Positions 9,115 to 18,281 of a stretch of DNA of 64,000 bases are shown piece by piece (position 1 is the first letter of the stretch; each line of letters begins with the position of its first letter). The notes beneath the pieces are model-generated. The model did no database searches, was not told the DNA's origin, and was given only the letters and a program-made list of their open reading frames with translations. The stretch covers positions 24,115 through 88,114 of the forward strand of contig CANMCD010000009.1 of the NCBI GenBank assembly GCA_947496185.1, written 5' to 3'. Source of the DNA: an uncultured Tenacibaculum sp. Its GTDB lineage: Bacteria > Bacteroidota > Bacteroidia > Flavobacteriales > Flavobacteriaceae. A program made the position numbers and the translations under genes.

Positions 9115-9561
9115 ATGAGCTTCAGCGTTACCTTAACTACAAAGTGGGCAGATTTTGATGCCAATATTCACATGCGACACACCGCTTATAATGATTATGC
9201 AGCGGAGGCAAGAATACGTTTTTTCAAAAGTAGAGGAATAACCATTAAAGACTTTACAACTGAAAAAATAGGACCTATTTTATTTGAAGAAAACACCAAG
9301 TTTCTAAAAGAGATACACATAGGTGAAGACATCACGGTAAACTTAAAATTAGTAGCAGTATCCGATAATAAAGAACGATGGAAAATTCAAAATGAAATTT
9401 TTAATGAAAGAGGAGAACTATCGGCTATAGTAACTATATACGGAGCATGGCTTGATCTAATAAAACGTAAATTAACCGTACCTCCTGAAAAATTCAAATC
9501 TGCATTTAATAATGTTGAAAAAACGGAAAATTTCCATAAAATAATTACAGATAAAAAATAA
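9115..9561 (+). CDS. Acyl-CoA thioesterase, 4HBT hotdog family
   Basis: This 148-residue single hotdog-fold protein has the 4-hydroxybenzoyl-CoA-thioesterase signature WADFDANIHMRHTAYNDYAAEARIRFF. The Asp in the 'D.N.HM....Y' motif is the usual catalytic residue. It should hydrolyse an acyl-CoA in the cytoplasm; the acyl chain cannot be inferred. It stands alone between a permease gene and a minus-strand methyltransferase gene, with a hairpin after the stop. A second thioesterase of the same superfamily is at 33290-33784. Confidence 0.88.
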   Translation: MSFSVTLTTKWADFDANIHMRHTAYNDYAAEARIRFFKSRGITIKDFTTEKIGPILFEENTKFLKEIHIGEDITVNLKLVAVSDNKERWKIQNEIFNERGELSAIVTIYGAWLDLIKRKLTVPPEKFKSAFNNVEKTENFHKIITDKK

Positions 9562-9596
9562 AAGGTATACTAAAAGTAACTACCCTAAAATCAATA

Positions 9597-9630
9597 AACC
9601 ACCTAACAATTTTTAATTATTGAGGTGGTT
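9597..9630. terminator. Hairpin between convergent genes
   Basis: AACCACCT (9597-9604) and AGGTGGTT (9623-9630) form an 8-bp stem around an AT-rich loop. It lacks a long T run. It lies after the thioesterase and before the 3' end of the methyltransferase, so it may stop both. Confidence 0.45.
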
Positions 9631-9685
9631 CTGATATAATATTATTATAAGGTCAAAACAATCATCTATTGAAATAAATTTACTT

Positions 9686-10406
9686 CTATAAAGCCTCTTT
9701 AAAGCTCATAATTATAAATGGAGAATATAGCTTATTCTCTTCTATACCATCAATTGATATGTCTTTTACCTCATTAAACTTTGTCATCTGAAAACCTTCT
9801 TCTATAAATAGGTTTAGGGTATGCGTTAAATTCCAATGAAAATCCTGAAAGGTCACTGAATCACCGCCTTTATCTTTCATTTTCACTTCATACACTTCTC
9901 CATTATTAAAGTAATTCATTTCACCTTGTTCTGTATAACTGGTATAAAAAGGAAGGTATTCATACTGTCTAAAACAAGGATGTGTGATAACAACTATTAA
10001 CTCACCATTTTTGTTGAGTGCTTTTTTCACTGTTCTTAAGATTTCTTTTTTCTTAGAGACATCTTCTATACACATTAACACCAAACTTAATAAGGCAACA
10101 TCATAATATGACTCTTTAATTTCAGCACTATCAAAAAGGAAATTACAGTTTTTATCGTTTAACCTTACTTTCGTCTTTTTTTAGCTCTTCTCCGTTAATA
10201 TCAAATAAATCTCTTTCGATCGTATCGTCAATCATTTGATGAATAAATCCATCGCCACATCCAAAATCTAAAAGGGTTTGTGGTTGATAGCCCTCAATTT
10301 GTTTAGCTATTATTGGTTGAATTGTTTTTTGCTCAGCATTTGCCATTTCATAAAACGATGCCACACTTTTAGTCTTCCAAAACGCTGTTATTTTAGTAGT
10401 ATCCAT
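9686..10406 (-). pseudogene. SAM-dependent methyltransferase, frameshifted at a poly-A tract
   Basis: Two adjacent minus-strand frames together make one class I methyltransferase of about 240 residues. The first (from 10406) holds the SAM-binding motif LLDFGCGDGF and ends at 10152; the second continues in another frame as NDKNCNFLFDSAEIKESYYDVALLSLVLMCIED and runs to 9686. The shift falls at a run of seven T on the plus strand (10176-10182). With six, the frame reads GEELKKTKVRLNDKNCNF without a break. Either a real single-base insertion inactivates the gene, the tract is phase-variable, or it is a sequencing error. The substrate is unknown. Confidence 0.8.
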
Positions 10407-10554
10407 TTTTATATTTTAGTTTGTTTGTATCGCTTCAAAAATAACAAAAATGGTCTTTATGGCTCGTTATGGGATACGATTATGAGAACTATCGATCAAT
10501 GAAGTTTTTATACTATTTCTAGATTTCTTTTTTAAAAAGAAAAAATTATTTATC

Positions 10555-10593
10555 ACAAAAAGACAAAACCGAGCTCGTATCAACTCGGTTTTG
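10555..10593 (-). terminator. Terminator of the beta-helix lipoprotein gene
   Basis: CAAAACCGAG (10564-10573) and CTCGGTTTTG (10584-10593) form a perfect 10-bp stem, followed on the minus strand by TCTTTTTGTG. It lies 25 bases after the stop at 10618. Confidence 0.8.
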
Positions 10594-10617
10594 AATAATC
10601 AAATAAATTGGCGGTTA

Positions 10618-11790
10618 TTAGAAATTATAACCAGTCCATGAAAAAACAGAATTATCACCTCCTCCAGAATTACCACTTATTATTACAACGGTAGCATTTC
10701 CTGTAGTGGTGTTTTTATTATCACTTATGTCTAATCCATTACTTACATTCGCTACTGCCTCAATATCGGTATGATCACTTGCACTACCTTTTCCATCAGT
10801 CAAATCAATAACATCTGAAAAAGTAGCCCCGCTTCCCGTAGCAATGTATGCATTTGTAATTATAGCTGTTGCGCCTCTTCTAACTTTAATAGCATCTGAC
10901 AAACTTACACCGTCACCATTATGAATAATGCTTAATCCATTAATTGTAAAGTTTGATTGATTTATATCCGTTGGCGTATTACCATCCAAATTACCGTCGG
11001 CCTCTATTCCTCTAGGATCGGAAGTAACTGCCGAAAATTGATTTTCTCTAATTCCGTACAAATTAGTACAAGTTCCTGTATATCCCTGTGTAAAATCAAA
11101 CATATCATCTTTTGCATTAACAACCAAAATATTCGAAGCATTTACCGTACCTCCAAAAAATTCTATTGCATCATCATCTCCATTTAAAATAGCAATATTA
11201 GAAAGCGTAGTACCGCTTCCCACACCATTTAAGGTTAAGCCATTATGCTCTGCTGAATCATCAATTCTAGCACCTGTATATTCAATTTTTACATAATTTA
11301 AAATTCCTGAATTATCATCCACTACATCTCCTCCAAAGTAAATAGTTGTATTTACCTCCGTTGCAGCATTGCTTTCTGAATTTGCTTTTCTGCTCAACGG
11401 TGCTTTCCCATTGATAATTATCCCTCCCCAATCTCCTGCTTTAGGATTGGTCGAATTAGACGTAAATTCAATCGGAGCAGTAGCAGTTCCGTTTGCCATT
11501 ATTTTCCCTCCTTTTTCTACCATTATATACACATTAGTTCCCCCGGCCAAAGCCTTGATTTTTGCTCCTGCATCAATCGTCAATACAGCACCGTCCTTAA
11601 CAATTAATGCTCCTGTCAAGGTATGGTCTACTCCTGATTTCAGCGTCAAGTTACTAGTCAAGTTTCCTGCTAGATTTTGATTAACGCCTCCACCAGTTAT
11701 ATTGTCAAGCATATATTGATCATCATTATCCAAAGAACAACCAATGAATAGTAATGAAATAGCCAGTGTAAATACAAAATTTTTTCTCAT
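10618..11790 (-). CDS. Beta-helix-type surface lipoprotein paired with a TonB receptor
   Basis: I take the start at MRKNFVFTLAI (11790) rather than eight codons upstream, because it begins a proper lipoprotein signal with lipobox LFIGC. The 390-residue protein is rich in G, N, T, D and V and has repeating short beta strands (GALIVKDGAVLTIDAGAKI, GDWGGIIINGKAPL, GLTLNGVGSGTTLSNIAILNGDDD), typical of right-handed parallel beta helices. It follows a TonB-dependent receptor 83 bases upstream and is probably its surface partner, as SusD is to SusC, though it is not SusD-like. The ligand is unknown. Confidence 0.78.
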   Translation of the reverse strand: MRKNFVFTLAISLLFIGCSLDNDDQYMLDNITGGGVNQNLAGNLTSNLTLKSGVDHTLTGALIVKDGAVLTIDAGAKIKALAGGTNVYIMVEKGGKIMANGTATAPIEFTSNSTNPKAGDWGGIIINGKAPLSRKANSESNAATEVNTTIYFGGDVVDDNSGILNYVKIEYTGARIDDSAEHNGLTLNGVGSGTTLSNIAILNGDDDAIEFFGGTVNASNILVVNAKDDMFDFTQGYTGTCTNLYGIRENQFSAVTSDPRGIEADGNLDGNTPTDINQSNFTINGLSIIHNGDGVSLSDAIKVRRGATAIITNAYIATGSGATFSDVIDLTDGKGSASDHTDIEAVANVSNGLDISDNKNTTTGNATVVIISGNSGGGDNSVFSWTGYNF

Positions 11791-11873
11791 TTTAATTTGT
11801 GTTTGTTTTGACAATACTTTTAGAAAGTAGCACCAAATTGAGTTTATTAATAGTTATATTGTTATTTTTTAAA

Positions 11874-14585
11874 TTAAAAATCATACGAAAATCCTATACT
11901 AAGGTTAATACCCTTTTTGAAATCCCTTAATACCACATTACCTTGATTACCTGAGCCCTCTCTGGTTAACTGATAACTAGGATCCAATAAATTTGTCGCT
12001 TTTAGTTTTATTTTATATTTATTAGTCAAGGTTAATGAAGAAACTACATCTAAGGTTGGAATACCTTTTTCTATAATATTCTCAAAAGTTCTCGTTCCTA
12101 TAGAATACACCTTATCACTTACATAATTGACCACTAATGAAGACGTCAATACTGCATTTTCGTATTTTTTTGAAAGGGTCACATCTGCATTTACTATTAA
12201 AGGAGCTGCTCCTTCCAACTCACTCGAATCATGAGAAAATTGTGCAATAGAAGCCCTGTCTAAATTTACTTTTGATACTAAAAAAGAAGCATTCATCCCT
12301 CCATCTAGGGTACATTCATTTTTTGTATCGATACTACTTTTCAAGATATTCTTTCTTGCCTCAAACTCAAACCCGTATACTGATGCATTTTCCCCTACAT
12401 TCAAATAAGTTAATGTATTTCCTCCAGAAGGTATTTCACTTCTAGCAATTGGATTATTGATATATTTATAAAACCCTGTAACACTTGCTAACTCCTTAGA
12501 GGAAAAATAATATTCATATTTTACATCAAAATTATAATTATCCGCTGGCTTTAAATTCGGATTCCCTTGACTAGAAAAACTAACATCTTGGTATTTAAAA
12601 GGAGCTGTTTCTTTGAATTGCGGAAAAGTATACGTTTTACTGGCTGCTAAACGAACAATACTATTCTCATTGAAATTGTATTTAACATTGAAGCTTGGCA
12701 ATAGGTAAGTTCTATTCAAATAAGAAGGTCCGTCTATAACACTCGTAGCAATATTGGTATCGTAAGCAACTCTTTGTTCATTTTTTTCAAATCTCAGTCC
12801 ACCATAAAAGATTAAATCTTCACCAAATTGATAAACCACATTAGCATTCACTCCACTAACCAATCTTTTTCCTCTATAAGTAAACGGGTCAAAAACACGG
12901 AAATCTCTTCCTCGTCCCGTTTCTAGGTAAAATAAGTCATTTAGTGTATTTTGATTAAATACTGCATCAGGATTTTCGATAGCTATTGGAACCCTAACAG
13001 AAAAGCCATGATTAAACATATAGGCCGAAAATAACCGTTCTGTATAACGATAATCGGCTCCAAAATCAAAACGACTTTTATCTTCTTCGTCCTCTTTTAG
13101 TTTGTAGCTTATTTTTCCTTGAGCCACATAATCATTTTCTTGTAGTTTCGAATAAAAACGCTCATTTTCACCTGCACTATTTATTTGTGGACTATAAAAC
13201 TCATCTCTTAACAGGTAATTATTAACACGACGATCTGGCTCATTACCTCGCACAAAATTCAATGCTCCTTTTGCCTCTATGGTAAGCCTTTCAGACACTT
13301 TAAAATTACCTATAAGCTGATTAACATACAATTCGTTATTATTCGTTTGCTGCCTTCTTTGGAAAACCAAATCACCATCTTCTTCTGGATTATCCAAACC
13401 AAAATAATCTCCTATCGATTGTTTATTACTATGAATAAATAAATGGTTGTACGCTAAACTAAATCCTTTATCAGATTTGAATTTAACATTTCCCATGACC
13501 AGCTGAGAAACATCATAACTGTATTTTGAAAAATCTTGATCTAAAAATACTTGCGCATTAGTATTCGTTTGCTTAATATTTCCTTCTGTAAAATTATAAG
13601 CGCCACTCATTCCTCCTACTAGAAAGAAACTCAATTTTCCATTTTCTCCTACCAAATACTTTTTCCCATAATTAAATGAAAAACTATTATCTAATTGAAA
13701 ATTTTGTGAATTTGGTTTCAATGAATTTTGAAACGAATACGTATTTAAATCCGTAACTGAATGATTTAATTTTTGCGTTCCAAATCTATTTGTTCCGTCG
13801 ATAGTTAAAAAATTCTTTGTTAACGTTTGTGAATTTCCTCCAAAAGAAAAAGCTAAGTTTGCCACTCTCTTTTTATTCAATTCTTTAGAAACTATATTAA
13901 CGTTTGCTCCACCCACATCGCTATATAGATCTGCAGAAAACACCTTATTTATTTCTACCTGCTGAATAATGCTTGTATCAAAAAAATCTAGATTTATGTT
14001 TTTATACTCTGGATCTTCTGAAGGCAATGGCAAACCGTTAAGAGTAGTAGCATTATAACGATCTCCTAAACCTCTAACCACAACATTTTTTGATCCTTTT
14101 AATACACCAGCTACTTTTGTTACTGCTGCTGCTGCATTTGAAACACCTTTTTTTGAAAGCTCTTGAGCACCAATACTCGTTTTTATAGCAACTGCCTTTT
14201 TTTGTGCTAATATAATAGCACTTTCTTTCTCTTTACTCACTACCGCAGTTATCTTTACCTCGTCTAAAGACACACCTTCATGTGCCCCTAACAATTGATC
14301 CACCGTTAACACCTGATCTCCTACAACTGAAACTGATTTTTCTACGGTTTCATATCCTACAAAGCTAAATACTATTGTATGACTTCCTTCTGGAACATTC
14401 ATGGTATACTTACCATCCATATCTGTAGTAGCTCCGATAGCAGTACCTTTTATAAAAACATTTGCAAAAGGTAAGGGTTCACCATTCATTTCTTTATCCG
14501 TAACAGTACCTGTTACAGTGCCTTTACTCTGTGAGAGTATTAAGTTCGTAAAGGCTAAAAAGACTAATAGGAGTATTTGTTTCAT
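11874..14585 (-). CDS. TonB-dependent outer-membrane receptor with carboxypeptidase-regulatory domain
   Basis: I place the start at MKQILLLVFLA (14585), which begins the signal peptide; the open frame extends 14 codons further upstream. Domains in order are the signal peptide, a CarboxypepD_reg-like domain (residues about 22-105, GTVTGTVTDKEMNGEPLPFANVFIKG), a plug (about 120-230, GVLKGSKNVVVRGLGDRYNATTLNGLPL) and a 22-strand barrel ending in an aromatic residue (IGFSYDF). At about 900 residues it is normal size. It imports a ligand using TonB energy; the substrate is not identifiable. It is followed by the beta-helix lipoprotein gene in the same orientation. Confidence 0.9.
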   Translation of the reverse strand: MKQILLLVFLAFTNLILSQSKGTVTGTVTDKEMNGEPLPFANVFIKGTAIGATTDMDGKYTMNVPEGSHTIVFSFVGYETVEKSVSVVGDQVLTVDQLLGAHEGVSLDEVKITAVVSKEKESAIILAQKKAVAIKTSIGAQELSKKGVSNAAAAVTKVAGVLKGSKNVVVRGLGDRYNATTLNGLPLPSEDPEYKNINLDFFDTSIIQQVEINKVFSADLYSDVGGANVNIVSKELNKKRVANLAFSFGGNSQTLTKNFLTIDGTNRFGTQKLNHSVTDLNTYSFQNSLKPNSQNFQLDNSFSFNYGKKYLVGENGKLSFFLVGGMSGAYNFTEGNIKQTNTNAQVFLDQDFSKYSYDVSQLVMGNVKFKSDKGFSLAYNHLFIHSNKQSIGDYFGLDNPEEDGDLVFQRRQQTNNNELYVNQLIGNFKVSERLTIEAKGALNFVRGNEPDRRVNNYLLRDEFYSPQINSAGENERFYSKLQENDYVAQGKISYKLKEDEEDKSRFDFGADYRYTERLFSAYMFNHGFSVRVPIAIENPDAVFNQNTLNDLFYLETGRGRDFRVFDPFTYRGKRLVSGVNANVVYQFGEDLIFYGGLRFEKNEQRVAYDTNIATSVIDGPSYLNRTYLLPSFNVKYNFNENSIVRLAASKTYTFPQFKETAPFKYQDVSFSSQGNPNLKPADNYNFDVKYEYYFSSKELASVTGFYKYINNPIARSEIPSGGNTLTYLNVGENASVYGFEFEARKNILKSSIDTKNECTLDGGMNASFLVSKVNLDRASIAQFSHDSSELEGAAPLIVNADVTLSKKYENAVLTSSLVVNYVSDKVYSIGTRTFENIIEKGIPTLDVVSSLTLTNKYKIKLKATNLLDPSYQLTREGSGNQGNVVLRDFKKGINLSIGFSYDF

Positions 14586-14721
14586 GCTAAACTTTGAATT
14601 CTGTTTTGTTTCACTGCAAAATTCCAACAGACTTGTAAATCTAATGTTAGCTACAAATTATTCTTCCATTATTAGAATGTTTATGTATTGTTAAGAACAC
14701 AAGCGAAAGATTACTTAAATG

Positions 14722-15225
14722 TTAACTTTGACTATCAACTCCGTATAATTTTAGATATTTCACCAATAATTCCTCAAAATTCTTTTGATTCAGAAAAGTA
14801 GCGACCTGTTCATCTATCCTATTCGCTTCACTAATTATAACTGTAGTAGGGTAAGAAACCCCTCCTTTTTTAGTAGCCAATAAAGTCGCTAACTCATGTA
14901 CCCCTGAAGTCTTTCCACTTTGCTTGTAACAAAAAGTACGGCCTTGCAAACGAATCTCTTCTTTTGATTCTGCATCTAACATAACGAAATAAAAAGAATC
15001 GTCTAATATCTTCTTTACTGTCGGATGGGTAAATGTGTTTTTTTTCATTGCATAGCAAAACTTACACCATTTGGTATACACAAAAACTACCATTGGTTTT
15101 TTTTTCTTACGCTGTAAATTTTGTACCTCTTCAAAAGTATGTAATTTAGGAAAGTACTTTTTCTGTCCTACAACTGTAAGATGCATTAAAAACACTCCGA
15201 AAAATAATCCTACTATTTTTTCCAT
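14722..15225 (-). CDS. Periplasmic thioredoxin-fold protein (CxxC)
   Basis: This 167-residue protein has a signal peptide (GLFFGVFLMHLTVVGQ) and a thioredoxin-like domain with the active site TKWCKFCYAMKKNTF. The CKFC pair and the cis-Pro segment VSYPTTVII support a redox-active thiol protein of the DUF255/SoxW-like type. Its ATG overlaps the TAA of the upstream TonB receptor (TAATG), so translation is coupled. It likely reduces or assembles disulfides in its receptor partner or handles a thiophilic metal; that role is inference. Confidence 0.82.
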   Translation of the reverse strand: MEKIVGLFFGVFLMHLTVVGQKKYFPKLHTFEEVQNLQRKKKKPMVVFVYTKWCKFCYAMKKNTFTHPTVKKILDDSFYFVMLDAESKEEIRLQGRTFCYKQSGKTSGVHELATLLATKKGGVSYPTTVIISEANRIDEQVATFLNQKNFEELLVKYLKLYGVDSQS

Positions 15226-17486
15226 TAGAACACATTATATCTTACCCCTAAAAACATACGAATACCTTGATTGGAAGCAAACACATATGCTGGATCGAAA
15301 GTTAATGCATACGGATTGTTCTGTGTAGCCAACACCTCTCCTCTTGCATCATACTCAACTGCCTTATCAAACGGATCAAAAGCTCTTGCAATACTATTGG
15401 CTGGAGGAGTGAAATTTAAGAGGTTTTTTACCCCACCAAAAACTTCTATACCATTCTTAAACCTTTTGGTTGCCTGGACATTCTGAATACTATACCAAGG
15501 AGAAGTAGGTGATCTTGGGTCTGTACCTCCTAATAAAGGCAAGTCCATCGGAGCGTAGACATTTCCTGTATAATCAAGTTTTACATCAATCGTGGGTACT
15601 TTGTATGATACACTCCAAGTGCCACTAAAACTTTCCGTTAATAATTGTCTTTCTGTAATCCCATTTTCAGTAGTAGCTACATCCATTAATGTAGCTCCCG
15701 CAATTATAGACAATCCATTTTGCCAGTTTATATCTGCATTTATTGATACCCCTCTTGAAACAGCATTCCCTTCTAAATTATCATAAATAATTTTACTAGG
15801 ATCTGTCTCATAATCAGGGATAATTTTATTATCAAAATAGGTATAAAAAGCACTTGCGTCTATCGTAAAAATGGTATTGTTTTCAGAAACCATCTTTTTT
15901 ACATAATTTACATTAGTATTCCATGAGGTTTCAGGACGTAATTGCTCTTCAAAATACACATCTCTATTTCCTGTCAAAGCAGCGTGATCTTCGGTAAACA
16001 CATTGGCTACTCGAAACCCATTACCTATACTAATTCTTATCACGTCGCTCTGATCTTCTGAATTCCACTTATAATTCAATCGAGGAGAAAAAATATTATC
16101 GTGTACGCTATTGTGATCGTATCGAACCCCAAGTAATAATTTATTGCGAGTGCTCAGCGCTATTTCATCTTGCACAAAGATCCCTGGTAAATGAATTACT
16201 GAAGGCGTATTCACTAAATTATTTCCTGTAGCTGGTGTATTATCATCATAATAGGTATATCTATATGCCAACCCCATCAGTATATCATGTGATTTTCCGA
16301 AAGAAGTATCCCAAACTAACTGTCCAAATCCGATGTATTGATCTGCCTTGTAAAAAGTATCACCATAAAAAGAATTTTGAGAGTGCCCATTTGCACTGTA
16401 TTGAAAATTTAATTTTTCATTTGTTGGTAATTGATATGTTCCGAAAGTTTCCCACCTACTTGTATAAATACTTTCTCCATACACCTCTCTTCCTCCTCTA
16501 AATCTGGGCTCCCAAGACATTTGTCCCCCCCATCGATCTTCATACACATACCTTCCTGCTAAGGTAAATATCCTATCATTTTTTCTTTCAAATGAAAACT
16601 TATTAAATAAGGAGATTCTATTTTGCAATGTCAAATCTGTAAAACCATCATTATTTTCATCAATAGGATTCTGATAATTAAAATAATTTACCCCTAGTAA
16701 ACCGTTAACTTTCTCAAAACCGTATTTCAATCCAATATCTGTATTTACCTCCCCCCATGAACTCGCAAAAGATTCTACCGCAATAGTAGGGGCAGCCGCT
16801 GCTTTTTTAGTAATGATATTGATAATTCCTCCTACTGCCTCTGACCCATACAAGGTTGAAGCTGGCCCTTTTACAATTTCTACTCGTTTAATCAATGCTT
16901 GTGGAATCCCAGTCAATCCGTATACTGTCGATAAGCCACTTACAATAGGCATCCCATCAATCAACACAAAAGTATAAGGCCCTTCTAAGCCGTTAATATG
17001 AATATCTCCTGTATTACATACACTACAATTCACCTGAGGCCTAACGCCGTTTACATTTTGCATGGATTCAAAAATAGAAGGAGATGGATTTTTAACAAAA
17101 AAACTTGGTGAATAAACCTCTACTGGCACAGGACTTTCTAATCTTTTTACGGGCTTCATCGTACCAGAAACCACCACCTCCTCCAATGCTGTTTTCATTT
17201 CTTCTAAAACAATGTTCAATACTTTTTCTTTATCAGAAAAATTCACTTTAATAACTCTTGTTTTAAACCCTATAAATGAAACTATTATTTTTTGATTTCC
17301 TGTCAATTTCGTTATTAACTTATAGTGTCCGTTTTTATCAGTCACAGTACCAATATCTGTACCTTTAATAAAAACATCCACCATCTCAATTGGCATATTA
17401 TTATGTGTAATTTTTCCTTTTAACACATTTTGAGAATAAGATGACCCTAAATAGCATATTGCTATTATTTTTAAAATAAGTTTCAT
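15225..17486 (-). CDS. TonB-dependent receptor, likely metal/metallophore uptake, DtxR-controlled
   Basis: The start is taken at MKLILKIIAICYLG (17486), the beginning of the signal peptide, 25 codons inside the longest frame. The 753-residue protein has a CarboxypepD_reg-like domain (about 20-105), a plug with the Cys pair NCSVCNTGDIHINGLEG (about residues 145-165), and a barrel resembling FepA/BtuB-like iron receptors. A Cys pair in the plug is unusual and may bind metal. It shares a divergent promoter region with a DtxR-family regulator, and the operator overlaps its -33 region, so it is probably repressed by metal. The coupled thioredoxin gene supports a metal or redox role. Confidence 0.88.
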   Translation of the reverse strand: MKLILKIIAICYLGSSYSQNVLKGKITHNNMPIEMVDVFIKGTDIGTVTDKNGHYKLITKLTGNQKIIVSFIGFKTRVIKVNFSDKEKVLNIVLEEMKTALEEVVVSGTMKPVKRLESPVPVEVYSPSFFVKNPSPSIFESMQNVNGVRPQVNCSVCNTGDIHINGLEGPYTFVLIDGMPIVSGLSTVYGLTGIPQALIKRVEIVKGPASTLYGSEAVGGIINIITKKAAAAPTIAVESFASSWGEVNTDIGLKYGFEKVNGLLGVNYFNYQNPIDENNDGFTDLTLQNRISLFNKFSFERKNDRIFTLAGRYVYEDRWGGQMSWEPRFRGGREVYGESIYTSRWETFGTYQLPTNEKLNFQYSANGHSQNSFYGDTFYKADQYIGFGQLVWDTSFGKSHDILMGLAYRYTYYDDNTPATGNNLVNTPSVIHLPGIFVQDEIALSTRNKLLLGVRYDHNSVHDNIFSPRLNYKWNSEDQSDVIRISIGNGFRVANVFTEDHAALTGNRDVYFEEQLRPETSWNTNVNYVKKMVSENNTIFTIDASAFYTYFDNKIIPDYETDPSKIIYDNLEGNAVSRGVSINADINWQNGLSIIAGATLMDVATTENGITERQLLTESFSGTWSVSYKVPTIDVKLDYTGNVYAPMDLPLLGGTDPRSPTSPWYSIQNVQATKRFKNGIEVFGGVKNLLNFTPPANSIARAFDPFDKAVEYDARGEVLATQNNPYALTFDPAYVFASNQGIRMFLGVRYNVF

Positions 17487-17508
17487 TGTAGTTAATAATT
17501 TGTTACAG

Positions 17509-17516
17509 CAAAAGTA
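17509..17516 (-). promoter_or_regulatory. -7 box of the TonB receptor promoter
   Basis: On the minus strand this reads TACTTTTG, matching the Bacteroidota -7 consensus TAnnTTTG. It lies 22 bases upstream of the receptor ATG. The position where a -33 box would sit is covered by the palindromic operator. Confidence 0.55.
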
Positions 17517-17521
17517 TACAT

Positions 17522-17545
17522 TATTTTTAGACCTACCTAAAAATA
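17522..17545. promoter_or_regulatory. Palindromic DtxR-type operator between divergent promoters
   Basis: TATTTTTAG (17522-17530) and CTAAAAATA (17537-17545) are perfect 9-bp inverted arms around ACCTAC. The core read on the minus strand, TTAGGTAGGTCTAA, resembles the IdeR/DtxR box TTAGGTTAGGCTAACCTAA. It sits between the -7 boxes of the TonB receptor (minus) and the regulator gene (plus), so binding would block both. Confidence 0.7.
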
Positions 17546-17547
17546 TG

Positions 17548-17575
17548 TTCATGTAAAGCAAAATTTGTATGTTTG
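17548..17575 (+). promoter_or_regulatory. Promoter of the DtxR-family regulator gene
   Basis: TTC (17548-17550), 17 bases, then TATGTTTG (17568-17575) fits the TTG-N17-23-TAnnTTTG pattern with one mismatch in the -33 box. It lies 24 bases before the ATG and next to the operator. Confidence 0.55.
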
Positions 17576-17599
17576 CCTACAAACTCAAGCAAAAGTTAT

Positions 17600-18265
17600 A
17601 TGTTTAGTCAATCTGAAGAAAACTATATAAAAACCATATATCACCTAAGTAGTATATCCAATCAAGGAATTAGCACAAGTGCTATTGCTAAAAAACTGGA
17701 CACAAAAGCTTCTTCTGTCACGGATATGATCAAAAAACTATCCGAAAAAGAAGTCGTTATCTATAAGAAATATCAAGGGGTTACTTTAACAGCACTTGGA
17801 AAAAGTATCGCTATAGACATTGTTCGAAAACACCGACTTTGGGAAGTTTTTTTGGTTAATAAATTAAATTTTCCTTGGGATGAAGTACACGAAATTGCAG
17901 AGCAACTAGAACATATCCAGTCTCCGAAACTTATAGATGAATTAGACGCCTTTTTAAACTACCCCAAACAAGACCCACACGGAGACCCCATTCCTGATAA
18001 AAATGGAAGAATGCATGCCATTGAAAAAAGCTTGCTTTCTTCTTTAAAAAAAGGAGATAAAGGAGTCTGTGTAGGAGTTGAAGACAGTTCCTCAGAATTC
18101 TTAAAATTTCTAGATCGGCAAGGAATCTCTCTAGGCAAGAATATTGAAATCATCAATATAGAACCCTTTGATGACTCTTTACTTATCAAACTAGAAGATA
18201 AAGAGCTATCTATATCTAATAAAATAGCCAGCAACTTATACATTCAAAAAATAACTATAGAATAA
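17600..18265 (+). CDS. DtxR/MntR-family metal-dependent regulator
   Basis: The start is taken at MFSQSEENYIKTIYHL (17600), where family similarity begins. The 221-residue protein has an N-terminal winged helix (ISTSAIAKKLDTKASSVTDMIKKLSEK, about residues 20-50), a dimerisation domain with metal-ligand residues (RKHRLWEVFL, HEIAEQLEHI, C-terminal DPHGDPIP), and a FeoA/SH3-like C-terminal domain (about 150-220). Such proteins bind Mn(II) or Fe(II) and repress uptake genes. It is divergent from the TonB receptor and co-directional with the ZIP gene 16 bases downstream, so it probably autoregulates and controls both. Confidence 0.92.
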   Translation: MFSQSEENYIKTIYHLSSISNQGISTSAIAKKLDTKASSVTDMIKKLSEKEVVIYKKYQGVTLTALGKSIAIDIVRKHRLWEVFLVNKLNFPWDEVHEIAEQLEHIQSPKLIDELDAFLNYPKQDPHGDPIPDKNGRMHAIEKSLLSSLKKGDKGVCVGVEDSSSEFLKFLDRQGISLGKNIEIINIEPFDDSLLIKLEDKELSISNKIASNLYIQKITIE

Positions 18266-18281
18266 AACATTACAAACCATT

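Noticed and set aside
15225..17486. The TonB receptor as the uptake receptor of the NRPS product
   Set aside because: It is 30 kb away and tied to the DtxR/ZIP locus; nothing in the sequence links it to the NRPS cluster.
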